A stretch of DNA of 64,000 nucleotides, taken from Stenotrophomonas nitritireducens (GTDB lineage Bacteria > Pseudomonadota > Gammaproteobacteria > Xanthomonadales > Xanthomonadaceae). A program made the position numbers and the translations under genes. The notes under the pieces were generated by a model, which did not search any database, was not told the origin of the DNA, and worked only from the letters and a program-made list of their open reading frames with translations. The DNA lies in contig NZ_LDJG01000005.1 in NCBI RefSeq assembly GCF_001431425.1, positions 62,001 to 126,000 on the forward strand, given 5' to 3'. Shown one piece after another: positions 10,917 to 18,229 of this stretch. Position 1 is the first letter of the stretch; every line of letters starts with the position of its first letter.

Positions 10917-10981
10917 GTAGGAGCGGCTTCAGCCGCGAACGCTTTCATGCGAAAGCCCATCGCGGCTGAAGCCGCTCCTAC
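10917..10981. repeat. Inverted REP pair between metI and metQ
   Basis: GTAG plus GAGCGGCTTCAGCCGCGA (10917-10938) is repeated exactly in inverted orientation at 10960-10981, giving a potential 22-bp stem around a 21-nt loop; each arm is itself a small hairpin. GTAG-headed palindromes of this kind are REP elements, the targets of RAYT (TnpA-REP) transposases. In the met transcript the structure could lower or stabilise upstream mRNA. Confidence 0.85.
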
Positions 10982-10994
10982 GGCGAGCGCGCGC

Positions 10995-11684
10995 TCAACG
11001 GCGAGTGTAGTGGCGCACCAGCCGGTCGCCCAGCATCTGCAGCAGCTGCACCAGCACCAGCAGCAGCACCACCGTGACCAGGGCCACGTCGGTATGCGAG
11101 CGCTGGTAGCCGTCGCGGAAGGCCAGGTCGCCAAGGCCGCCGGAACCGATCGCGCCGCCCATGGCGGTGAAGCCGATCAGGGCGATGGTGGTGACCGTGG
11201 CGCCGGCGATCAGGCCGGGCCGCGCTTCGGGCAGCAGCACCTTGAACACCAGCTGCGCGGTGGTGGCGCCCATCGCCTGGCTGGCCTCGATCACGCCGCG
11301 GTCCACCTCGCGCAGCGCGGTCTCGACCAGACGCGCGTAGAACGGCGCCGCGCCGACCACCAGCGGCAGGATCGCGCCGCGTACGCCCAGCGAGGTGCCC
11401 ATCAGCGCCAGCGTCACCGGGATCAGCACGATCATCAGGATGATGAAGGGCACCGAGCGCAGCACGTTCACCGCCAGTGCGGTCACGCCATACAGGACCG
11501 GGCGGCGGCGCAGCTGTGGCGAACCGGTCAGGAACAGCAGCACGCCCAGCGGAAGACCAATCGCCATGGTCAGCGGCAGCGAGCCGGCCAGCATCAGCAG
11601 CGTATCGATGGTGGCCTGGCCGATGTCGGCCCATTTACCGGCATCCAGGTGGCGGAAGAAACCGCCGGCGGTCGCGACGATCAT
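10995..11684 (-). CDS. metI: Methionine ABC transporter permease
   Basis: 229-aa inner membrane permease with about five membrane helices. The coupling-helix EAA motif is seen as [24 protein letters not shown] (residues about 140-165, quoted in part). It forms the channel of the MetNI importer for L- and D-methionine. Its ATG overlaps the metN stop by 4 bp (ATGA), showing translational coupling. Length is normal for the family. Confidence 0.95.
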   Translation of the reverse strand: MIVATAGGFFRHLDAGKWADIGQATIDTLLMLAGSLPLTMAIGLPLGVLLFLTGSPQLRRRPVLYGVTALAVNVLRSVPFIILMIVLIPVTLALMGTSLGVRGAILPLVVGAAPFYARLVETALREVDRGVIEASQAMGATTAQLVFKVLLPEARPGLIAGATVTTIALIGFTAMGGAIGSGGLGDLAFRDGYQRSHTDVALVTVVLLLVLVQLLQMLGDRLVRHYTRR

Positions 11685-12688
11685 CGGCGCAGCTCCTCCA
11701 CGTGCACGCCGGCGTCGACGAAGCCGGCCTGGGCGGCGTTCTGGTCGCCGCCCACCAGGGCCACGGTCAGCTGCCCGTAGGGCGTGTCCTTGATCCGGTC
11801 GATGCGCCCGGACAGGATGTTGTAGTCCACCCCGGTCTGCCGCGCGATGCGGCCCAGCAGCGGTTCGTAGGTGCCTTCGCCAAGGAAGGTCAGGCGCACG
11901 ATGCGCCCGCCCACGGCGGCGAAGTCGCGATGCAGTTCGCCCTCGTCCACGTGTTCGGATTCGGACACGAAGCGGCGCGTGGTCGGGTGCCGCGGATGCA
12001 GGAACACCCCGCTCACCGGCCCGCTCTCGACCAGGTGGCCGGCATCGAGCACCGCCACGCGGTCGCAGACGCGGCGGATCACGTCCATCTCATGGGTGAT
12101 CAGCACGATGGTCAGGCCCAGTTCGCGGTTGATCTTCGACAGCAGCGCCAGCACCGAGGCGGTGGTCTGCGGGTCGAGCGCGCTGGTGGCCTCGTCGCAC
12201 AGCAGGATCTTCGGCTCGGTGGCCAGCGCGCGGGCGATGCCCACGCGCTGCTTCTGCCCGCCGGACAGCTGTGCCGGGTACTTGGCCGCATGCGCCTCCA
12301 GCCCGACGGTATGCAGCAGCTCGGCCACCCGCGCGTCGATCTGCGCCTTCGGCGTGCCGGCCAGTTCCAGCGGGAAGGCGACATTGCCGGCCACGGTGCG
12401 CGCCGACAGCAGGTTGAAGTGCTGGAAGATCATGCCGATGCGCCGACGCAGCGCGCGCAGGCCCTCGGCGTCCAGCGCGGTGGCGTCCTGGCCGTCGATC
12501 AGCACGCGGCCGCCGCTGGGCTCCTCCAGCCGGTTGATCAGGCGGATCAGGGTCGACTTGCCGGCGCCGGAATGGCCGATGATGCCGAACACCTCGCCGG
12601 CGCCGATGGTCAGGTCCAGCGGATGCAGCGCGGTGATCGCGCGGCCTTCCACGGCATAGGATTTGTGCAGGTTCTGGAACTCGATCAC
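11681..12688 (-). CDS. metN: Methionine ABC transporter ATP-binding protein
   Basis: 335-aa ATPase of the methionine importer. Walker [10 protein letters not shown] (about 38-46), signature [15 protein letters not shown] (about 139), Walker [14 protein letters not shown], and the switch histidine in [10 protein letters not shown]-terminal NIL domain (about 260-335) is the allosteric methionine sensor that closes the transporter when internal methionine is high. It is the first gene of metNIQ. I looked for a SAM riboswitch in the short leader and did not see one, so transcriptional control is unclear. Confidence 0.96.
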   Translation of the reverse strand: MIEFQNLHKSYAVEGRAITALHPLDLTIGAGEVFGIIGHSGAGKSTLIRLINRLEEPSGGRVLIDGQDATALDAEGLRALRRRIGMIFQHFNLLSARTVAGNVAFPLELAGTPKAQIDARVAELLHTVGLEAHAAKYPAQLSGGQKQRVGIARALATEPKILLCDEATSALDPQTTASVLALLSKINRELGLTIVLITHEMDVIRRVCDRVAVLDAGHLVESGPVSGVFLHPRHPTTRRFVSESEHVDEGELHRDFAAVGGRIVRLTFLGEGTYEPLLGRIARQTGVDYNILSGRIDRIKDTPYGQLTVALVGGDQNAAQAGFVDAGVHVEELRR

Positions 12689-12806
12689 GGCCAGGGCGCG
12701 GGTGGACGGACGGCAGGGGCGGCAAGCCTAGCAGCGCCGCGGCCGCGGCGCCCGCACGGGCGGAGGGAATCTTATTCCTTTTGGTTCTATGGAGCCGACG
12801 GACCGC

Positions 12807-13718
12807 TCAGGGGTGGTCGACCTGCCCGGCCCGGCGCGCGTGCTGGACGCGCTCGCGGTGCAGCAGGTACAGGCCGCTGGCGACGATGATCGCCGCGCCG
12901 ATCCAGGTCATGCGGTCCGGCAGCACGCCCCACAGCAGCAGGTCCCAGCCGATCACCCAGACCAGGCCGGTGTACTCCAGCGGCGCGATCATCGACGCCT
13001 GGCCCAGCTGGAAGGCCCGGGTCAGCGCGATCTGCCCCAGCGCGCCGGCCAGGCCCATGCCGGCGATCAGCCCGGCGTGCTTCCACTGCAGCGGCTGCCA
13101 CTGCGGCCAGGCCAGCAGCCCGGCGCCGACCGCCATGATCAGCAGGAACCACACCACCATCGACTGCGGCGTATCGGTGCGGGTCAGCAGGCTCACCGTC
13201 ACCGCGGCGATGGCATAGGCGGTGGCCGCCAGCAGCACCATCAAGCCCGGCAGCGAGATGAAACCGTCCACGCCCGGGCGCAGCACCACCAGGACGCCGA
13301 CCAGGCCAATGGCAATCGCGACCCAGCGCCGCGGCCCGACCCGTTCGCCCAGCAGTGGCACCGACAACGCCGCCACCAGCAGCGGCGCGACGAAGTAGAT
13401 CGAATAGGCGGTGGACAGCGGCAGGCTGCGCAGCGCGTAGACGAAGCAGCCGATCATCACCATGCCCAGCGCACCGCGCAGCAGGTGCAGGCCCCAGCGC
13501 ACCGGCACCAGCGAACGCGGCCCGGCGGTGGCCAGCACCCACACCAGCACGAACGGCAGCGAGGCGGCGCCGCGCAGCATGGTCACCTGCAGGGTCGGGT
13601 AACCGGCCGACAGCAGCTTCATGCCGGCATCCATCAGCGAGAAGAAGGCGACGGCGGACAGCATCCACGCCACGGCGGCGGCGGGAGAACGCGGGATGGG
13701 CGGGGAGGAAGCAGACAT
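12807..13718 (-). CDS. EamA/DMT-family transporter (RhaT-like)
   Basis: 303-aa drug/metabolite transporter with ten predicted membrane helices in two EamA repeats (about 15-145 and 155-290). The conserved end of repeat one, ERVGPRRWVAIAIGLVGV, and of repeat two, LPDRMTWIGAAIIVASGLY, are present. Such proteins export amino acids or other metabolites; the substrate cannot be deduced. ATG 13718 overlaps, head to head, the start of the plus-strand serine-hydrolase remnant. The coding frame stays open further upstream only as antisense of that remnant. Confidence 0.9.
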   Translation of the reverse strand: MSASSPPIPRSPAAAVAWMLSAVAFFSLMDAGMKLLSAGYPTLQVTMLRGAASLPFVLVWVLATAGPRSLVPVRWGLHLLRGALGMVMIGCFVYALRSLPLSTAYSIYFVAPLLVAALSVPLLGERVGPRRWVAIAIGLVGVLVVLRPGVDGFISLPGLMVLLAATAYAIAAVTVSLLTRTDTPQSMVVWFLLIMAVGAGLLAWPQWQPLQWKHAGLIAGMGLAGALGQIALTRAFQLGQASMIAPLEYTGLVWVIGWDLLLWGVLPDRMTWIGAAIIVASGLYLLHRERVQHARRAGQVDHP

Positions 13719-14106
13719 GGCCCGATTATCGCAGGCCGTGCCGGCGCCCGCGGTGCTGCCGGCGCCGGATTTCGCCGCCGGGGGCGGAGTGGCGCCGGCC
13801 GGCGACCTGCCGCGCTTCGTGCAGGCCCTGCGCGATGGCCGGTTGCCGCCCCTGCCGCTGTTCATGGAGGCGAGCACGCCGCAGCGCGAATTCACGGGAA
13901 CGGACTTCTTCACCACCGGCGATGGCCCGGACGTGCCCGGGCACGACCTGCGCCGGGGTAATGGCGGCAATGCGGACGGCATCTGCATCGACGTGCGCCG
14001 CCATCCGTACACGGGCGAAACCGTGATCGCGGTGTCCAACAGGGGCGCGCCGGCCTGCTTCGCGGCGTCCAGCCTGCTGCATGCGCAGCGGAAGGGCTCG
14101 CCCTGA
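13717..14106 (+). pseudogene. C-terminal remnant of a serine beta-lactamase-like hydrolase
   Basis: An open frame of about 129 codons whose sequence looks like the last third of a class-C beta-lactamase/esterase-type hydrolase: AGGGVAPAGDLPRFVQALR (the usual 'GGGY.t.gDllrF..aL'), then GHDLRRGNGGNADGICIDV and VIAVSNRGAPACFAAS. The N-terminal SxxK and YxN active-site motifs are missing, and the frame begins inside the neighbouring transporter gene's 5' end. It is therefore a truncated relic, perhaps left when the transporter gene was joined here. It may not be translated. Confidence 0.65.
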
Positions 14107-14166
14107 CGGCGGCGCCATGGAGCGATCGCCTAGAATGGCCGCTGTTTTCCCGCCAGGAGCTTTGCC

Positions 14167-14652
14167 ATGCCTTCCTTCGACGTCGTGTCCGAAGTCGACA
14201 AGCACGAACTGACCAATGCCATCGACCAGGCCAACCGCGAGCTGTCCACGCGCTTCGACTTCAAGGGCGTGGCCGCCAGCTTCGAACAGGACGGCGACAC
14301 GCTGATCAAGCTGGCCGCGCCCAGCGATTTCCAGCTCAAGCAGATGGCCGACATCCTCAAGCAGCGCCTGGCCGCGCGCAGCATCGATTTCCGTTGCATG
14401 GAATTCGGCGACGTCGAGACCAACCTGGCCGGCGCGCGCCAGCAGGTCACGGTCAAGCAGGGCATCGAGCAGAAGCTGGCCAAGCAGATCGCGGCGAAGA
14501 TCAAGGAATCCAAGATCAAGGTCGACACCCAGATCAATGGCGACAAGCTGCGCGTGAACGGCAAGAAACGCGACGACCTGCAGGAAGTGATCGCGCTGCT
14601 GAAGAAGAACGAATTCGAGCAGCCGCTGCAGTTCGACAACTTCCGTGACTGA
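14167..14652 (+). CDS. yajQ: YajQ-family nucleotide (cyclic-di-GMP) binding protein
   Basis: 161-aa cytoplasmic protein of the YajQ/UPF0234 family, full length. It begins MPSFDVVSEVDKHELTNAID and ends with QPLQFDNFRD, both family signatures. In Xanthomonas a YajQ member binds cyclic-di-GMP and releases a transcription factor to affect virulence genes; that role is known for the relative and inferred here. A -10-like TAGAAT at 14131 and GGAG before ATG 14167 support independent expression. Its stop overlaps a possible GTG start of the DUF1415 gene. Confidence 0.94.
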   Translation: MPSFDVVSEVDKHELTNAIDQANRELSTRFDFKGVAASFEQDGDTLIKLAAPSDFQLKQMADILKQRLAARSIDFRCMEFGDVETNLAGARQQVTVKQGIEQKLAKQIAAKIKESKIKVDTQINGDKLRVNGKKRDDLQEVIALLKKNEFEQPLQFDNFRD

Positions 14653-14656
14653 GCCC

Positions 14657-15202
14657 ATGCCTACCACCACCGACCCGATCGCCGACACCCGCCGCTGGCT
14701 GGAGAAGGCGGTGATCGGGCTGAACCTGTGCCCGTTCGCCAAGGCGGTATACGTCAAGGAGCAGGTGCGCTTCGTGCTCAGCGACGCCACCACGCCCGAG
14801 GCGCTGCTGGAGGAACTGGCCGAGGAACTGCTGTTCCTGCGCGACACGCCGGCCGAGCAGGTCGACACCACGCTGGTGGTGCACCCGCAGGTGCTCACCG
14901 ATTTCCTGGACTACAACGACTTCCTCGACAACGCCGACGCGGCGGTGGAGGCTCTGGACCTGCAGGGCATCCTGCAGGTGGCCAGCTTCCACCCGCACTA
15001 CCAGTTCGCCGGCGCTGCGCCGGACGACGTGAGCAATTACACCAACCGCGCGCCCTGGCCGACCCTGCACCTGTTGCGCGAGGACAGCGTGGAACGCGCG
15101 GTGGCCGCGTTCCCGGACCCGGACGTGATCGTCGAGCGCAACATCGCCACGCTGGACAGACTGGGCGTGGACGGTTGGAACCAGCTGCTGGCCGGGGAGT
15201 GA
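14657..15202 (+). CDS. DUF1415 family protein
   Basis: 181-aa cytoplasmic protein of unknown function. The DUF1415 pattern is plain: DTRRWLEKAVIGLNLCPFAK near the N-terminus, a middle 'TTLVVHPQVLTDFLDYNDFL', and a late FHPHYQFAG..DVSNYTNRAPWPTLHLLRE. The conserved Cys and His/Asp residues suggest an enzyme or metal site, unproven. ATG 14657 is used; a GTG at 14645 would overlap the yajQ stop and add four residues. Coupling to yajQ is likely. The gene is followed within 20 bp by the REP array. Confidence 0.88.
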   Translation: MPTTTDPIADTRRWLEKAVIGLNLCPFAKAVYVKEQVRFVLSDATTPEALLEELAEELLFLRDTPAEQVDTTLVVHPQVLTDFLDYNDFLDNADAAVEALDLQGILQVASFHPHYQFAGAAPDDVSNYTNRAPWPTLHLLREDSVERAVAAFPDPDVIVERNIATLDRLGVDGWNQLLAGE

Positions 15203-15220
15203 TGCTCCGTTCCCTGTTGG

Positions 15221-15720
15221 GAAAGCCCCAGCGGAGCGTTGCCCCGCTCTACATGGGAACGTGGATAGCTGCCGCTCTGTAGCGCCGGGCAACGCCCGGC
15301 GGGGCGTGGCCGGTAATGCCCCAGCGGGGCGGTGCCCCGCTCTACACGGGAACGTGGATCGCGGCCGCTCTGTAGCGCCGGGCAGCGCCCGGCAGGGCCT
15401 GGCCGGCAATGCCCCAGCGGGGCGTTGCCCCGCTCTACATGGAAACGTGGATCGCTGCCGCTCTGTAGCGCCGGGCAACGCCCGGCGGGGCCTGGCCGGC
15501 AATGCCCCAGCGGGGCGGTGCCCCGCTCTACACGGGAACGTGGATCGCGGCCGCTCTATAGCGCCGGGCTGCGCCCGGCGGGGCGTGGCCGGTAATGCCC
15601 CCAGCGGGGCGTTGCCCCGCTCTACACGGGAACGTGGATCGCTGCCGCTCTGTAGCGCCGGGTAACACCCGGCGGGGCGTGGCCGGTAATGCCCCCAGCG
15701 GGGCGTTGCCCCGCTCTACC
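15221..15720. repeat. Tandem array of paired REP palindromes, 93-bp unit
   Basis: About five and a half copies of a 93-bp unit (one unit is 94 bp through an extra C). Each unit holds two GTAG-headed hairpins in opposite orientation: B on the plus strand, GTAG at 15279, 15372, 15465, (ATAG) 15558 and 15652, with stem GCCGGGC/GCCCGGC; and A on the minus strand, stem AGCGGGGC/GCCCCGCT, six copies. Spacers are conserved from unit to unit. It lies between two convergent genes and its last A copy contains the stop codon of the HAD gene. It is a REP/BIME-type array, not a CRISPR. Confidence 0.92.
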
Positions 15721-16396
15721 GGGACAGCAACGGCTGCAGCAATCCGCGCACATCGTGCAGCGAACCGGCGATGGCATGGCCCAGCGCGCGCACGTCCGCG
15801 TCCGGCTCCAGCAGGTCGGGCACCTGGATCACGGTCATGCCCGCGGCCAGCGCCGCGCGCACGCCGGTGGGCGAATCCTCCAGCGCCAGGCAATGGCGCG
15901 GCTCGACGCCCAGCTTCGCCGCGGCGAGCAGGTAGATATCCGGCGCCGGCTTGGCATGGGCGACATCGCTGCTGGTCGCCACGTGCTCGAAATACGGCAG
16001 CAGGCCGGCGCTTTCGAGCTTGCGCAGCGCCAGCGGGCGCCGCGTGGACGTCGCCACGGCGCGCGGCACGCCATGGGCCACCAGGGTGTCGAGCAGGTCG
16101 ATGATGCCCGGCCGGTGCGGTACGCCGGCGGCCACCAGGCCGTCGTAGCGCGCATAGGAATCCTCCAGCAGGGCATCGACCGCGCCGGCCCCGACCTGGG
16201 CGGCGAGGCGCTGGCGGGTGAACGCGTCGCTGGAACCGATCAGCGACAGCAGGAAAGCCTCGGGCAGGTCGTGCCCGGCCGCGGCGCCGGCCTGCGCGAG
16301 GCAGCCCAGCAGGGCCCGCTCGCTGTCCAGCATCAGCCCGTCCATGTCGAAGATCACCGCCTGCGGCCGCGCCGCCAGCTCCACCAGCAGGGTCAT
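15716..16396 (-). CDS. HAD-superfamily sugar-phosphatase/phosphoglucomutase-like hydrolase
   Basis: 226-aa cytoplasmic HAD hydrolase of the beta-phosphoglucomutase/GPH-like group. Motif I FDMDGLMLDSE (nucleophile Asp17, acid-base Asp19), motif II Thr/Ser in AVATSTRRPLA, motif III Lys in VAHAKPAPDIY and motif IV acids in LALEDSPTGV. A helical cap lies at about 25-95. The substrate is not known. Its start overlaps the rsuA stop (ATGA), so it is translated with rsuA and the rsmC-like gene. The stop codon TAG (15716-15718) is the first three bases inside a REP palindrome, meaning the repeat trimmed or defined the C-terminus. Confidence 0.9.
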   Translation of the reverse strand: MTLLVELAARPQAVIFDMDGLMLDSERALLGCLAQAGAAAGHDLPEAFLLSLIGSSDAFTRQRLAAQVGAGAVDALLEDSYARYDGLVAAGVPHRPGIIDLLDTLVAHGVPRAVATSTRRPLALRKLESAGLLPYFEHVATSSDVAHAKPAPDIYLLAAAKLGVEPRHCLALEDSPTGVRAALAAGMTVIQVPDLLEPDADVRALGHAIAGSLHDVRGLLQPLLSR

Positions 16397-17100
16397 TGCG
16401 CATCCCCGAACAGCGTCTGCAGGTCGGTGGCCGACAACTGCCGCCATTGCCCTTCCGCAAGATCGTCCAGCGCGAGCCCGCCGATGCGGCTGCGGTGCAG
16501 CGCGTCGACATGGTTGCCGACCGCGGCGAACATGCGCCGTACCTGGTGGTAGCGGCCCTCATGCAGGGTCAGCCGCGCCTGGCGCGGGCCGAGCACGTCG
16601 AGCTCGGCCGGCAGCAGCGGCTTGTCCTCCGATTCCAGCAACAGCGCGCCGCTGGCGAAGGTCGCCGCCTCGTCGCCGCGCAGGTCCTGCGCCAACCGCG
16701 CCTCGTAGACCTTGTCCAGTTTCGACTTCGGCGACACGATCCGGTGCAGCAGCGCGCCGTCGTCGGTCATCAGCAGCAGGCCGCTGGTATCGCGGTCCAG
16801 CCGGCCCACCGTGGACAGCAGCGGCGAGCGCTCGCGGAACCGGGCCGGAAGCAGGTCGTAGACCAGCCGTCCCTGGTCCTTGGTCGAGCAGGTATAACCG
16901 GCCGGCTTGTGCAGCATCAGGCTCAGGCCCGGCGGCGGGTCCAGCGGCTCTCCATCGATGCGGATCGCATCGTGCTCGACCTTGTCGTCGGCATACAGCA
17001 CCTCGCCGTCGGCATCGGTGACGCGGCCTTCGCGGAACAGCCACTGCACCTGCTTGCGGCTGCCGTAGCCGAGATTGGCGATGTGCTTGACCAGCTTCAT
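16393..17100 (-). CDS. rsuA: 16S rRNA pseudouridine synthase (RsuA family)
   Basis: 235-aa enzyme of the RsuA/RluB group that isomerises a uridine to pseudouridine in rRNA (U516 of 16S rRNA for RsuA). An N-terminal S4 RNA-binding domain (1-55, HIANLGYGSRKQVQWLF) precedes the catalytic domain with GRLDRDTSGLLL (catalytic Asp102) and the late YHQVRRMFAAVGN motif. RsuA rather than RluB/E/F is favoured by length and the 'HKPAGYTCSTKD' segment, but the exact target is inferred. Its start overlaps the rsmC-like stop by 4 bp, forming a ribosomal RNA modification mini-operon with the HAD gene. Confidence 0.9.
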   Translation of the reverse strand: MKLVKHIANLGYGSRKQVQWLFREGRVTDADGEVLYADDKVEHDAIRIDGEPLDPPPGLSLMLHKPAGYTCSTKDQGRLVYDLLPARFRERSPLLSTVGRLDRDTSGLLLMTDDGALLHRIVSPKSKLDKVYEARLAQDLRGDEAATFASGALLLESEDKPLLPAELDVLGPRQARLTLHEGRYHQVRRMFAAVGNHVDALHRSRIGGLALDDLAEGQWRQLSATDLQTLFGDAQ

Positions 17101-18152
17101 GCGCGGCCACCGCGGGTGCCGACGATGACCTTGAAGCCGTCGCGCTCGGCCGCCACGCGCACCTGGCCGAAACTGTCGTTGAGGATCTGCTCGTAGGGCA
17201 GGTGCCGGTTGGCGACCATGAACAGCCGGCCGCCCGGGCGCAGCGCCTGCGCGGCCACGGCGATGAAGCGCTGGCCGATGTCCGGCCGGTCTTCGCGGGC
17301 GGGAGTGTGGAACGGCGGATTGGAAACGATGAAGTCGTAGCGGCCGTCGATGCCGGCGGTGACGTCATGCCAGCGGAAATCCAGCTGCGCGTGGCTGCCG
17401 GCCAGATTGTGCCGGGCCAGCGCCAGCGCGCGCGATTCGGCTTCGTACAGGTCCAGCGCCGTCACCTTCGGGCAGCGCGCCAGCACTTCGGCCGACAGAT
17501 AGCCCCAGCCGGCGCCGAGATCGGCCCCGCGCCCGGCCAGGTCGGCCGGCAGCTGCTCGACCAGCAGCGCCGAGGCCGGGTCGATGCGGTCCCAGGCGAA
17601 CACGCCGGGGCGGCTGCGGAAGCGCCCGTCCATGATCGGCCGCGGCGCGTCCAGCGCCGCCCAGCGCGCGCGCAGCGTTTCATCGTGGCCGCCATCCAGC
17701 GGCGCGGTCCAGAACACGCGGCAGTGGTTCTTGGTCAGCTTGCCGCCCAGACCGGCGAGTTGCTGCAGGTCGCTTTCGCCCGAGCGCGCGCCCTCGTTGT
17801 TGGCCTGGCAGGCGACCAGCACGCCCCCCGGCGCCACGCGCTCCAGCGCCCGCGCCAGCAGCGCGCGGGCCTCGTCGCGCTGGCGCGGCGGCAGCACCAG
17901 CACCAGCGGGTAACGCGCGTCCGCTGCGTCCAGTCCGGTCTCGTCGCGTACGTCCCAGCCACCGCGCTCCAGTGCCTGCGCGAACGGACGGAAGCTCTGC
18001 ACGCAGGCCAGTTGGCCCGGCGCGGCATGCTCCCGCAGCGGCCAGCCCTCGCGCGCGCGCAGGAAAAACACCGGCCCCTGCGGCCATGGCAGGGCGCCAG
18101 CGGCGAACGGGAGGAACAGGGTCTGCAGCGGGGCGTCTTGGGCGGCGGCCAT
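17097..18152 (-). CDS. rsmC: RsmC-like 16S rRNA guanine-N2 methyltransferase
   Basis: 351-aa two-domain SAM-dependent methyltransferase. The N-terminal half is a degenerate methyltransferase copy and the C-terminal half is catalytic, as in RsmC (m2G1207 of 16S rRNA). The SAM motif is LAGRGADLGAGWGYLSAEVL and the catalytic motif is FIVSNPPFHT, followed by RLFMVANRHLPYE. Length fits RsmC. It is the first gene of the rsmC-rsuA-HAD operon, with start/stop overlaps between all three. RlmG is a possible alternative specificity. Confidence 0.87.
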   Translation of the reverse strand: MAAAQDAPLQTLFLPFAAGALPWPQGPVFFLRAREGWPLREHAAPGQLACVQSFRPFAQALERGGWDVRDETGLDAADARYPLVLVLPPRQRDEARALLARALERVAPGGVLVACQANNEGARSGESDLQQLAGLGGKLTKNHCRVFWTAPLDGGHDETLRARWAALDAPRPIMDGRFRSRPGVFAWDRIDPASALLVEQLPADLAGRGADLGAGWGYLSAEVLARCPKVTALDLYEAESRALALARHNLAGSHAQLDFRWHDVTAGIDGRYDFIVSNPPFHTPAREDRPDIGQRFIAVAAQALRPGGRLFMVANRHLPYEQILNDSFGQVRVAAERDGFKVIVGTRGGRA

Positions 18153-18229
18153 CGCGGAATATCCAGCGGAACGTAGCCGGCCATTCTAGCGGCCCGCCCG
18201 GGCGGGGGCCCGCTGCCGCGTTTCCGGGT

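Noticed and set aside
12689..12806. Possible SAM riboswitch in the metN leader
   Set aside because: The gap is short and lacks the conserved stem and terminator-antiterminator layout that a SAM riboswitch needs.
15261..15665. Repetitive open frame of about 134 codons running through the 93-bp array, with a 31-residue repeat
   Set aside because: The unit length is a multiple of three, so frames stay open by chance in several registers; no ribosome site or protein-like composition supports translation.
15221..15720. CRISPR-like periodicity
   Set aside because: Both the palindromes and the spacers are repeated; spacers are not unique, the unit is too long, and no cas gene is near.
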